Shown: positions 8,726-15,842 of the stretch, one piece after another
Position numbering within the stretch: the first letter of the stretch is position 1
Layout: each line of letters starts with the position of its first letter
From: CAYQTE01 sp964420285
GTDB lineage: Bacteria; Planctomycetota; Phycisphaerae; Tepidisphaerales; Tepidisphaeraceae
Reading direction: 5' to 3'
NCBI GenBank assembly: GCA_964420285.1
Contig: CAYQTE010000001.1
Coordinates: forward strand, 1-64,000
DNA length: 64,000 nucleotides
Notes under the pieces: model-generated
What the model was told of the DNA's origin: nothing
Databases searched by the model: none
The model's input: only the letters and a program-made list of their open reading frames with translations
Made by a program: the position numbers and the translations under genes

Positions 8726-8843
8726 ATATCGCGGCTTCGCCCCCCCCAACCGCGCCCAAAAAACGCCCCAAATGTCTCGAAAAAGTTCGAACTTTGCCTG
8801 TAGGAGTCTGAACTTGGCGCGCCCGAGTCAAACCTGGGCGCGC
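8726..8843. repeat. Diverged ~117-bp direct repeat, copy 1
   Basis: The segment starts ATATCGCGG, contains CGAAAAAGTTCGAACTTTG, and ends CTGGGCGCGCG. It aligns along its length with 9186-9302 with scattered substitutions and short indels. The core GAAAAAGTTCGAACTT includes a short palindrome (AAGTTCGAACTT). Function unknown. Confidence 0.75.
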
Positions 8844-8954
8844 GGGAATTGAACCGCCAAGCTGCAAGCTGAACGCATCATCCTGATCCGTGGCATCCGT
8901 GGTCAACGCGCATTTGCTTTGCGCCCCTGCGACTGCTCCGAAAAAAGGACGGAT

Positions 8955-9034
8955 CAACCGCAGATGAACGCGGAAAAACGCAGATAAATTCTCGTTCTTG
9001 TCTTAACCGCGTTCATCGGCGTTCATCTGCGGTT
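8955..9034. repeat. Two facing copies of the CGCAGATRAA decamer repeat (potential hairpin)
   Basis: Copy A (8955-8989) reads AACCGCAGATGAACGC and continues to CGCAGATAAAT. Copy B (9005-9034) is its reverse complement, reading AACCGCAGATGAACGC on the minus strand. The two can pair over about 16 bp around a loop of roughly 30 nt. The unit is a 10-bp period (CGCAGATGAA/CGCTGATAAA/CGCAGATAAA) that recurs singly at 42727 and 44973, always between genes. Confidence 0.85.
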
Positions 9035-9185
9035 ACATGGCTTGGCTTCCATTTTCACCCGCTCAGTGTGAGACGCGGCCCCATGTTCACACCGCGTGAG
9101 ATTTCTCTTAAGTGCATTTCCACATTATGTTTACCTCTGAAACGTGCTGCTGTCCCCGTAACCGCCCACCCTCATTTCCAGCCGG

Positions 9186-9302
9186 ATATCGCGGTTTACG
9201 CCAAACATCGCGTCCAAAACGTGCCCAAAATGTTGCGAAAAAGTTCGAACTTTGAGCGCAGGAGTTGGAACTTCGCCCGGCCGGGTCCAATCTGGGCGCG
9301 CG
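9186..9302. repeat. Diverged ~117-bp direct repeat, copy 2
   Basis: Partner of 8726-8843. It shares ATATCGCGG at the start, GCGAAAAAGTTCGAACTTTG in the middle and CTGGGCGCGCG at the end. Spacing between copies is about 460 bp. No open frame is conserved between the two, so a non-coding repeat is likelier than gene remnants. Confidence 0.75.
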
Positions 9303-9388
9303 TTTCTTCTCCCCCTCTCCCCATCTCCCCCTCTCCCCGGCTTGATCCCTGTCCCCGAATGTCCCCGAATGCCCCGGAGGGGGGGAGG

Positions 9389-9428
9389 GGTGACAAGGTG
9401 ACTTGGTGACAAGGTGACTGGGTGACAG
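9389..9428. repeat. Octamer tandem array, 5 x GGTGACNN
   Basis: Five head-to-tail octamers read GGTGACAA, GGTGACTT, GGTGACAA, GGTGACTG and GGTGACAG. The first six bases are invariant and the last two vary. It lies inside the intergenic mosaic and is likely to vary in copy number by slippage. Confidence 0.9.
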
Positions 9429-9740
9429 AAGGTCTCTGCCTCATGGTCTCCTTTCTCCTCTCCACCAGCGCAGCGATCTCCTCTCTGGCGCAGTGCGACC
9501 CAAATGCAACCGAATGCAACCAAGGGGGGTGGGGGGGGGTCGCAATGGATAGTGCATAATTGATAATGGCCGTTCTCTGCTCATTGTCCATTGTTCATTG
9601 CCTACATCCCTTACATTAACCAAACTTGAACCCGATGGCAAGAGAAAATTCTTCCCCGGTGAGAATTTTTCCCGGCCCGATCGCCTGGCGGTTTTACCGG
9701 CTTTGTGGCGCTCTGCCGGAAAATGGTGATAACACCGCAT

Positions 9741-9913
9741 GGGCGAATCTGGTAAGATGCTCGCGGCATCGGCCGTGGAGCGACCCGGCCTTGCCGAAGG
9801 CTTGGGAGGAGTGTCCGGTGAGCCAGCAACACATGGATCGACGGCCGGGCTCTCAAGCCCCAGAAAGGCGGTCGGCCGAGGAATCAGTGAAGCCTGTATT
9901 GTGTCCCCGATTC
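9741..9913 (+). repeat. Paired 173-bp element, copy 1 (candidate structured RNA or MITE)
   Basis: It aligns without gaps (except one base near the end) to 11471-11644. Two blocks are fully identical: 20 bp at GTGTCCGGTGAGCCAGCAAC and about 42 bp from GGATCGACGG through AAAGGCGGTCGGC. Possible hairpins are GCCTT-GCCG-AAGGC, GGGCT-CTCA-AGCCC, and a closing stem GGCGAATC/GATTCGCC at the two ends (9742-9749 with 9908-9915). The near-identical end stem could equally be a terminal inverted repeat. TGGTAAGAT near the left end resembles an extended -10. The strand is assigned only from that -10. Confidence 0.85.
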
Positions 9914-9918
9914 GCCGC

Positions 9919-9987
9919 GTCATGGCGGATCGGTGTCCGGAATGCGGGACGGTGCCGCCGAAATCCGCACCGCCGCCATCGGCCTGA
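9919..9987 (+). pseudogene. Fragment of a CPECG zinc-ribbon C-terminus
   Basis: A plus-strand frame ending at TGA 9985-9987 reads MADRCPECGTVPPKSAPP. It matches the last ~15 residues of the planctomycete zinc-ribbon tail found intact in the genes at 41397 and 42037 (ATPDRCPECGTxPPK). The first CxxCGYDLR half and all of the membrane protein are missing, so this is a 3' remnant. It directly follows copy 1 of the paired element. Confidence 0.6.
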
Positions 9988-10050
9988 GTCTCGGCGCGGC
10001 ATGACGGCCGGTCTTGACATCGATTCAGGTGCGGCTCAGGGTATGTTTCC

Positions 10051-10494
10051 ATGGCCGGTCCAATTCTTGATTATCAGTCGCCAGGGCAGCCTCCACGCAG
10101 GCGCAAAGCGAAAGGATGTCTTCAAGGGTTTCTCGGGGCGTTTCTCATACTGTCCGTTTGGGTGGCTGTCGCTGCTCCAAAATATTTCGCTCGCGAGCGA
10201 CAAATCAACATCGAGGCGGCTCGCTGCGATATTAGCAATCTGCAAGTCGCGCTGGATGCATTTCGTCAAGATGTTGGCCATTACCCGACGGCAACAGATG
10301 GGCTCGGCGCGCTGCTCACGTGTCCGGCGGCGAACGCGACGGGATGGAAAGGCCCATACATTGCCCAGCTTCCGGCCGATCCTTGGGGCAAAGCGTATAT
10401 CTACGTCCAGCCGGGAACAAAGGGCAGAACCTATGACATCATCTCATGCGGCCCTGACGGTGTGCTCGGGTCGGCCGACAACTTAACAAATTGA
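10051..10494 (+). CDS. GspG-like protein lacking a prepilin peptidase motif, 147 aa
   Basis: The C-terminal ~95 residues are a clear major-pseudopilin (T2SSG) fold: LDAFRQDVGHYPTATDGLGA, then GWKGPYIAQLPADPWGKAY and a DIISCGPDGVLGSADN ending that corresponds to the calcium-binding loop. The N-terminal hydrophobic helix (GFLGAFLILSVWVAVAAP, about residues 26-43) is preceded by basic residues but has no GFTLIE-type cleavage and methylation site and no Glu at +5. It may therefore be membrane-anchored and not assembled into a pseudopilus. The gene is a singleton on the plus strand, opposite to the pilus genes on both sides, and follows copy 1 of the 173-bp element. The Shine-Dalgarno before ATG 10051 is weak. 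Confidence 0.8.
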   Translation: MAGPILDYQSPGQPPRRRKAKGCLQGFLGAFLILSVWVAVAAPKYFARERQINIEAARCDISNLQVALDAFRQDVGHYPTATDGLGALLTCPAANATGWKGPYIAQLPADPWGKAYIYVQPGTKGRTYDIISCGPDGVLGSADNLTN

Positions 10495-10655
10495 TTGAGC
10501 GGTGAAGCGCGAGTAAATGCGAGGCGGCGTGAATTCGCGAAGAACTTGCCCCGGCCGGCGACGGACCCGCAGGCGATGGGAACATAATGACCTCAAAAAA
10601 TATGTCCAAAATCGAGGTGCGCCCCGTTCCATTCCCCCTGTTTTTGGAATTATCC

Positions 10656-11237
10656 CTATAGCCGTTTGTATAGACGTATCTCTTTGTAATCCGTCTTTAA
10701 GCCATCTTTGCCATCGGTGCGGTCGCATATTGCAATAAGCGTATCGTTGTCCCAAAGCATACAATGCCCAACCATCGTCGTCTGTTTATGTCGCTCTAAT
10801 TTATTTATTCTCTCCGTTTTGCTTGTGAATTGCAGGTTAGGTGGATCGTATTCAATGCGCCCTTGATGCTCGTATTCCTTACTATTGAATGTCGCTGTAA
10901 ATGTCCAATCTATCTTATCGAGGATGGTAATATCCATAATGCCATGATCGTCGTAACGGTCTATTTCGCTTAACCACCTGCCCGCAAGGGCGCGCTTTTC
11001 GCCAATTATCTTGTTCCTTGCCAAACGTTCATCCCGCCAGCCACGATAGAAGGCTATGGGGAAGCCCAGAGCACCAACCAGCCAATATAGCCAGTGCGGG
11101 ATCGGGAAGCCTGCCGACGACAAATAACCCAAAACAACCGCAATGAAACTTGATCCCAAAACCCAAAGAAGATACTTGCACGAAACGGTAATCCATTCCC
11201 CAAGGGACGGCGCAGTCGAAAGGTAAGATTTATCCAT
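10656..11237 (-). CDS. Hypothetical two-helix membrane protein with C-terminal soluble domain, 193 aa; low GC
   Basis: The family is not recognised. Two transmembrane segments (YLLWVLGSSFIAVVLGYLSS and HWLYWLVGALGFPIAFY, within residues 20-63) are followed by a polar domain of about 130 residues rich in Asp, Lys and Thr (for example MDITILDKIDWTFTATFNSK). The domain resembles small beta-rich cytosolic domains but has no motif I can name. Base composition is visibly more AT-rich than any neighbour (AAT, AAA, ATA and TTA codons are frequent), which suggests recent acquisition. It lies between the two 173-bp elements. Confidence 0.55.
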   Translation of the reverse strand: MDKSYLSTAPSLGEWITVSCKYLLWVLGSSFIAVVLGYLSSAGFPIPHWLYWLVGALGFPIAFYRGWRDERLARNKIIGEKRALAGRWLSEIDRYDDHGIMDITILDKIDWTFTATFNSKEYEHQGRIEYDPPNLQFTSKTERINKLERHKQTTMVGHCMLWDNDTLIAICDRTDGKDGLKTDYKEIRLYKRL

Positions 11238-11470
11238 GACGGCAAATTGTCCCCTTTTGCAGCCTCAGGCACAAGCCCCCCCCTTTGTGCATCCCGACCC
11301 TTACGCCCCGAAGAAGAACTGAATGGGTCGATATCGTTTAGCCACCTCTGGAGAGGGCAGCAAAGAGGACATCCAAGGTTTCCGAGACGATTGAATCTCG
11401 GGGCATGAAAATCGGGCGGTCGTGAACGCCGCCTTGGTCTCCCTTTTCCGGGGCGGACGTACCGCGACCG

Positions 11471-11644
11471 CGGCGAATCTGGTAAAATGGTTGCGGCGCT
11501 GGCCGTGGAGCGGCCCGGTCTGGCCGAGGCCTTGAGTGGAGTGTCCGGTGAGCCAGCAACCGTTGGATCGACGGCCGGGCTCTCAAGCCCCAGAAAGGCG
11601 GTCGGCAAAGAAATCAACGAAACCCATATTGTGTGCCCCGATTC
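11471..11644 (+). repeat. Paired 173-bp element, copy 2 (candidate structured RNA or MITE)
   Basis: Second copy of the element at 9741. Differences fall partly as pairing-preserving changes: the GCCTT/AAGGC arm of copy 1 becomes GTCT/AGGC here (U-G, C-G and A-U pairs kept), and GGCCG/CGGCC is perfect only here. Left end TGGTAAAAT is a better extended -10 than in copy 1. The right end lies 4 nt before the ATG at 11649, so this copy could act as a leader for that gene. Confidence 0.85.
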
Positions 11645-11648
11645 CAAA

Positions 11649-12329
11649 ATGACCCCAGCCGACCCTATGCGCGCCATTCGCCGGCGACTTCCCTTTTTTG
11701 CCGAGATGTCGGAACTGCGCGCAATCCGTCTGGATTTCTTCGATTGGGACGTCCGTCAATATTGCAAGAGGGTGGGTATGCCGCTGGCATATCACTATCC
11801 CGCAGCGTGGTTTGCAACGCGCGATGCGCGTGCCGCCTTCTATTGCCGCGACTTGGAGGGTGCGGTGAAGGTGACGGGATTTCGGGCGATCAATTTGGCC
11901 CCGGCCGCGCCGGATGATTCTGCCGCCATAGATCGCCAGCCCGTGCCCGCGCGCAGGTTTCGCGAACAGATCCACAACGCGGTGGCGCCGAGAGCATGCC
12001 CGGCCTATAAGCTGGCGTTCCTCAGTTGCCTGCTCGTGGATTATGAAATTCAGATGCCGGCGGACGGCCCGGCCGTATTCGCTCCGCCTCCCGGTCCCCT
12101 TGGAGGCCCGCCCGAACCGCCGGCACTATCAGTTGACGCGATGATCGATGGCATGCTCGCGTACCTTGTTGCAAAGGGCGGAGCCGCCGTCAACCTCATT
12201 GCGAACACCGTTGAAGCCGAATGGCGGACGATCTCGGATGGCGATCCCGCCATGGCCGTCAATATCAGTGCCCGCGTGAACGCGGACGGCAGCGCCTGGT
12301 TTCGGTCCAAACATGTGACTGGAGAATGA
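11649..12329 (+). CDS. Hypothetical protein, 226 aa
   Basis: The family is not recognised. The start at ATG 11649 (MTPADPMRAIRRR) is chosen because the upstream extension of the frame consists entirely of the repeated 173-bp element; ATG 11667 is an alternative. The first half is basic and aromatic (FFDWDVRQYCKRVGMPLAYHY, within residues about 25-50). A Pro-rich linker lies near residue 145-165 (FAPPPGPLGGPPEPP) and a mixed C-terminal segment follows (MLAYLVAKGGAAVNLIAN). No signal peptide, transmembrane helix or catalytic motif is visible. Codon use is normal for the window. Confidence 0.5.
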   Translation: MTPADPMRAIRRRLPFFAEMSELRAIRLDFFDWDVRQYCKRVGMPLAYHYPAAWFATRDARAAFYCRDLEGAVKVTGFRAINLAPAAPDDSAAIDRQPVPARRFREQIHNAVAPRACPAYKLAFLSCLLVDYEIQMPADGPAVFAPPPGPLGGPPEPPALSVDAMIDGMLAYLVAKGGAAVNLIANTVEAEWRTISDGDPAMAVNISARVNADGSAWFRSKHVTGE

Positions 12330-12446
12330 GGCCGGGACGTGCTGGAAGCGAGGACGGCGCGCGATTGCGAGAACGGCCGGAGGCGGTGGGAAAAAGCGGA
12401 CGTCGGCTTGCGGGATCTTTGGTTCGTTTCTGAAAATCGCGGCGGA

Positions 12447-14534
12447 TCACGAGTCTTCGGTCAGGGTTTCGCGGGCGACTTCCTCGATGCTGGTGACGCC
12501 GTCGAAGATGGCCAGGAGGCCGCATTGGCGCAGGGTGCGCAGGCCGCGTTTCTTGGCTTCCATGCGCAGGACCTGGGTGCTGGCGTGCTGGATGATCATC
12601 TCGCGCATGTCGTCGTCGAGGGTCATCAGTTCGTAGAGGCCGAAGCGGCCGCGATAGCCGGTGTTGTTGCAGTTGGGGCAGCCTTTTCCATAGAAGAAAC
12701 GCTTGCCGGCCGCGTCTTCGGGGCGGAGTTCCAGTTCCATCAGCTCATCTTCGCTGGGCGTGTATTCCTCTTTGCAGTTGAGGCAGATTTTGCGGACGAG
12801 TCTCTGGGCGATGATGCCTTCGAGCGTGGCAGTGACCAGGAAGGGTTCGACGCCCAGATCGAGAAGTCGGGCGACGGCGCTGGGGGCATCGTTGGTGTGC
12901 AGGGTGCTGAAGACCAGGTGGCCGGTAAGGGATGCCTGCACGGCGATTTCGGCGGTTTCCTTATCGCGGATTTCGCCGACCAGAATGACGTCGGGGTCCT
13001 GGCGCAACATGCTGCGCAGGATGCGTGCGAAGGTGAGTTCGATTTCCGGCCGGATCTGGCACTGGATGATGCCGTCGATGTCGTATTCGACGGGGTCTTC
13101 GGCGGTGATGAGCTTGCTGGAAGGATCGTTGAGTTCGCGGAGTGCGGCGTAAAGGGTGGTGGTCTTGCCCGAACCGGTGGGGCCGGTGCAGACGATGATG
13201 CCGTTGGGTTTATGCACAAGCTGGCGGACGGTGGTCAGATCGTCGTCGCGCATGCCGACCTTATCGAGGTCGAGGCTGACGTTGCCGCGGTCGAGCACGC
13301 GCATGACGACGCTCTCGCCGAACATGGTGGGCAGGACGCTGACGCGGAGGTCGATGGGCTGGTTGTTGACGTTGAGCTCGATACGGCCGTCCTGCGGCAT
13401 GCGGCGCTCGGCGATGTCGAGATTGGCCATGACCTTGATGCGGCTGGAGATGGCCGGGGCGATATGTGCCGGCGGGGGCATCATTTCATAGAGGACGCCG
13501 TCGATGCGGTAGCGCATCTTGAATTCGCCCTCGAAGGGTTCGAAGTGGATGTCGGAGGCCTTGTCCTTGATGGCCTGGAGGAGCACGAGGTTGATGAGCT
13601 TGCGGACGGGGTTGGAGTTGGCGGCTTCTTCGAGGCTGTCGACGTCGATGGATTCGCCGTGGTTCTTGAGGTCCTTGAGGGAATCGTCGGAGTTGAGTTC
13701 GCTCAGGACGTCGTTGAGTCCCTCGGCGGCGGCGGTGTAATGCTTGGCGATGAGCTTTTCGAGCTTCTCGGCATCGGCGATCTTGGCGGTGACCTGATAG
13801 CCCATGAGGGAGCGCAGATCGTCCAGGGCGCGGAAATTTTCGTGGCTGGCCATCGCCACGACCAGTTTCTTGCTCTCCTTATTGAACTCGATGGGAAGCA
13901 CCTTGTTGGTGGTGGCGGTCTGGGGCGGGACGGCCGCGATCACCTCGGGGGGGATCGTCATCCCCTCAAGCTCGACCATTTCGTAGCCGCGCTGGGCGGC
14001 AAGGCCGATGTTCACGTCGGTTTCCGTGACATAGCCGAGGTCGATGAGGATTCGGCCCAGTGCGCCGCCCTTGCTCTTTTGGAAGGTGAGGGCTTCGACA
14101 ACCTGATCGCGCGTGACCTTGCCCATCTTGGTGAGGATTCGACCAATGGGCCGGCCCTGAAGCTGGTCGATGGGGGGCATGGATGAACCGGTGGGTGCGG
14201 CGGCGGGCTTGGCGGCGGCCGGGGAGGCTGGCGGCGAGCCGGCGGGGCGCACGGTGGCGGCGCCGGTGACGGGTCTGGGTGCGGGAGCGGCCGGTGGCGT
14301 GCCGTTGGAGCGCGGAGGGGGAGTGGCCGATGGCGGGGGGACTCGCTTGGGAGCGGCCGGGGATGCACCGGCATGGTTGGTCGCGGCCGGTGGCGTCGAA
14401 ACAGGGCGAAGGGGGATGGGCGCCGGGCGATCGGCGGACTTGCCATTGCCGTTGGGGCCGTCGGAAGTGCCGCGGGCGGTTGTATCGGCCGTGGGCCGGT
14501 CAGACGATGGAGGAACAGATTGCGGTTGGGACAT
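12447..14534 (-). CDS. pilB: Type IV pilus/type II secretion assembly ATPase (PilB/GspE family) with disordered N-terminal extension, 695 aa
   Basis: Hexameric cytoplasmic ATPase that drives pilin or pseudopilin assembly. Residues 1-120 are Pro/Ala/Ser-rich and probably disordered. They are followed by an MshEN-type N-terminal domain (about 125-270, GRILIDLGYVTETDVNIGLA). The catalytic domain has Walker A GPTGSGKTTT (451-460), an Asp box (ITAEDPVEYD), Walker B ILVGEIRD with Glu521 and the His box FSTLHTNDAPSA. A tetracysteine zinc motif (CLNC ... CPNC, about 585-640) is typical of extension ATPases. It starts 12 bp from the pilT stop and is likely in one operon with pilT and the second ATPase. 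Which of the two paralogues serves pili and which secretion cannot be decided from sequence. Confidence 0.93.
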   Translation of the reverse strand: MSQPQSVPPSSDRPTADTTARGTSDGPNGNGKSADRPAPIPLRPVSTPPAATNHAGASPAAPKRVPPPSATPPPRSNGTPPAAPAPRPVTGAATVRPAGSPPASPAAAKPAAAPTGSSMPPIDQLQGRPIGRILTKMGKVTRDQVVEALTFQKSKGGALGRILIDLGYVTETDVNIGLAAQRGYEMVELEGMTIPPEVIAAVPPQTATTNKVLPIEFNKESKKLVVAMASHENFRALDDLRSLMGYQVTAKIADAEKLEKLIAKHYTAAAEGLNDVLSELNSDDSLKDLKNHGESIDVDSLEEAANSNPVRKLINLVLLQAIKDKASDIHFEPFEGEFKMRYRIDGVLYEMMPPPAHIAPAISSRIKVMANLDIAERRMPQDGRIELNVNNQPIDLRVSVLPTMFGESVVMRVLDRGNVSLDLDKVGMRDDDLTTVRQLVHKPNGIIVCTGPTGSGKTTTLYAALRELNDPSSKLITAEDPVEYDIDGIIQCQIRPEIELTFARILRSMLRQDPDVILVGEIRDKETAEIAVQASLTGHLVFSTLHTNDAPSAVARLLDLGVEPFLVTATLEGIIAQRLVRKICLNCKEEYTPSEDELMELELRPEDAAGKRFFYGKGCPNCNNTGYRGRFGLYELMTLDDDMREMIIQHASTQVLRMEAKKRGLRTLRQCGLLAIFDGVTSIEEVARETLTEDS

Positions 14535-14546
14535 GAAGGGGCCTCC

Positions 14547-15785
14547 TTACTTTCTGCCGGCCATGGATTGCATGCGAGCGCGATTGGCGGCGATCTGGGC
14601 CTGTTTTTCTGCTTCGGACTGTGCGGCGTTGGGTGCGGCTGGTTTGGCAGCGCCGCCACTACCCTCGCCTTCATCGCTGGCGCCGAAATCATCGCCACCC
14701 TTGGCGACGTCGATGCCGGCCCGGCGCATGCGATCGACCATGCCGCCGGGAACGCGGGATTTGTCGATGGCTTCCTCGTTGCTGATTTTGCCGGCCTGGG
14801 CCAGAGCCCAGAGGGCCTCGTCCAGAAGCTGCATGCCGTATTTCTTGCCGGTCTGGAGTTCCGAGTCGATGCGGAAGACCTTGTTTTCGCGGATGAGGTT
14901 CTGGATGCTGGGGGTGACGTACATGAATTCGTAAGCGGCGACCATGCCGTCGGTGTCGATGCGCGGGCACAGAGCCTGGGAGATGACAGCGATGAGATTG
15001 TTGGCCAACTGGACGCGGACCTGTTCCTGCTGATCAGTGGGGAAGGCGTCGATGATGCGGTTGATGGTGGAGGCGGCGCCGTTGGTGTGAAGGGTGGCGA
15101 AGACCAGGTGGCCGGTTTCGGCGGCGGTGATGGCGGCGCCGATGGTGGCCAGGTCGCGCATTTCACCGACAAGCATGACGTCGGGGTCTTGCCGGAGGGC
15201 ACGGCGGATGGCTTCGGCGAAATTGGGGACATCGACGCCGATCTCGCGCTGCACGACGATCGACTGCTTGTGCGTCTGGTAATATTCGATGGGGTCTTCC
15301 ATCGTGATGATGTGGCGGTCGAAGTTCTCGTTGATGTAGTTGATCATGCAGGCCAGCGTGGTGGTCTTGCCCGAGCCGGTGGGGCCGGTGACAAGGAAGA
15401 TTCCGCGCGGTCGGCGGCAGATCGAGCGGGCCATCATGGGCAGGCCGATTTCCTCGAAGGTCAGCAGGCGGCTGGGAATTCTGCGAAGCACCAGGCTGCA
15501 GAAGCCTTTTTGCTTGAAGATGGCGACGCGAAAACGGGCTTCAGCGCTGAAGGCGAACCCGAAGTCGCCGCTGCCGTTTTCCTCGAACTCCTGCTGGATG
15601 CGTTCGGGCGTAATCGACTTCATCAGCGACATGGTGTCTTCGGCTTCGAGAACCTTGGTTTGCAGTTCGCGAAGATGCCCGTGCATCCGCAGCGTCGGCG
15701 GCTTGCCCACCGCCAGATGCAGGTCGCTGGCGTTGCGACGAATCGTTGTCTCCAGAAGTCGGTCGATCTGTAGAGTGGATGCCAT
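14547..15785 (-). CDS. pilT: Twitching motility retraction ATPase PilT, 412 aa
   Basis: PilT depolymerises type IV pili. The protein opens with the typical LLETTIRRNASDLHLAVGKPP PAS-like domain and has Walker A GPTGSGKTTT (near residue 130), an Asp box (MEDPIEYYQTHK), Walker B DVMLVGEMRD, the His box FATLHTNGAAST and a retraction-type C-terminal domain (CPRIDTDGMVAAYEFMYVTP). No zinc tetracysteine is present, which separates PilT from PilB. The C-terminus has an acidic Gly-rich tail (FGASDEGEGSGGAAKP) absent from most PilTs. ATG 15785 is preferred to TTG 15791. The gene sits between the two PilB/GspE paralogues on the same strand. Confidence 0.93.
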   Translation of the reverse strand: MASTLQIDRLLETTIRRNASDLHLAVGKPPTLRMHGHLRELQTKVLEAEDTMSLMKSITPERIQQEFEENGSGDFGFAFSAEARFRVAIFKQKGFCSLVLRRIPSRLLTFEEIGLPMMARSICRRPRGIFLVTGPTGSGKTTTLACMINYINENFDRHIITMEDPIEYYQTHKQSIVVQREIGVDVPNFAEAIRRALRQDPDVMLVGEMRDLATIGAAITAAETGHLVFATLHTNGAASTINRIIDAFPTDQQEQVRVQLANNLIAVISQALCPRIDTDGMVAAYEFMYVTPSIQNLIRENKVFRIDSELQTGKKYGMQLLDEALWALAQAGKISNEEAIDKSRVPGGMVDRMRRAGIDVAKGGDDFGASDEGEGSGGAAKPAAPNAAQSEAEKQAQIAANRARMQSMAGRK

Positions 15786-15842
15786 AATCAACTGTCCGCG
15801 ATGGTTCGGCCGGGCGTATCGTGCCGGCCGGTGTTGTCCTGG

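Larger units (their letters stand above)
8550..9740. other. Intergenic repeat mosaic (no gene supported)
   Basis: About 1.2 kb without a credible gene. It holds a diverged pair of ~117-bp direct repeats, a facing pair of the CGCAGATGAA-type repeat, a pyrimidine tract (9304-9342), tandem GTCCCCGAAT copies (9352-9371), an octamer array (9389-9428), a G-run (9523-9538) and low-complexity text built from CAATGGA/ATTGATAA-like words (9541-9600). Short open frames here have no Shine-Dalgarno, no homology signal and skewed composition. Confidence 0.7.

Noticed and set aside
9739..9987. Plus-strand frame through copy 1 of the 173-bp element, similar to a frame in copy 2
   Set aside because: The shared peptide (VERPGLAE, then GLSSPRKAVG) exists because the DNA is repeated; third-codon positions are as invariant as first and second ones in the identical blocks, rare codons such as AGA are kept, and the minus strand is equally open. 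An RNA or mobile DNA element is more likely, although coding cannot be fully excluded.
10583..10657. Short plus-strand frame MTSKNMSKIEVRPVPFP and following residues
   Set aside because: Only 24 codons, no ribosome-binding site and no conserved motif.
11338..11406. Minus-strand frame MPRDSIVSETLDVLFAAL
   Set aside because: Only 22 codons next to repeats; no start signal or homology.
12339..14186. Long open frame on the plus strand (615 codons) across the PilB gene
   Set aside because: It lies opposite a well-conserved ATPase gene with all catalytic motifs; in GC-rich DNA the antisense frame stays open because of codon bias. It has no Shine-Dalgarno and an unlikely Gly/Asp/Val-rich composition.
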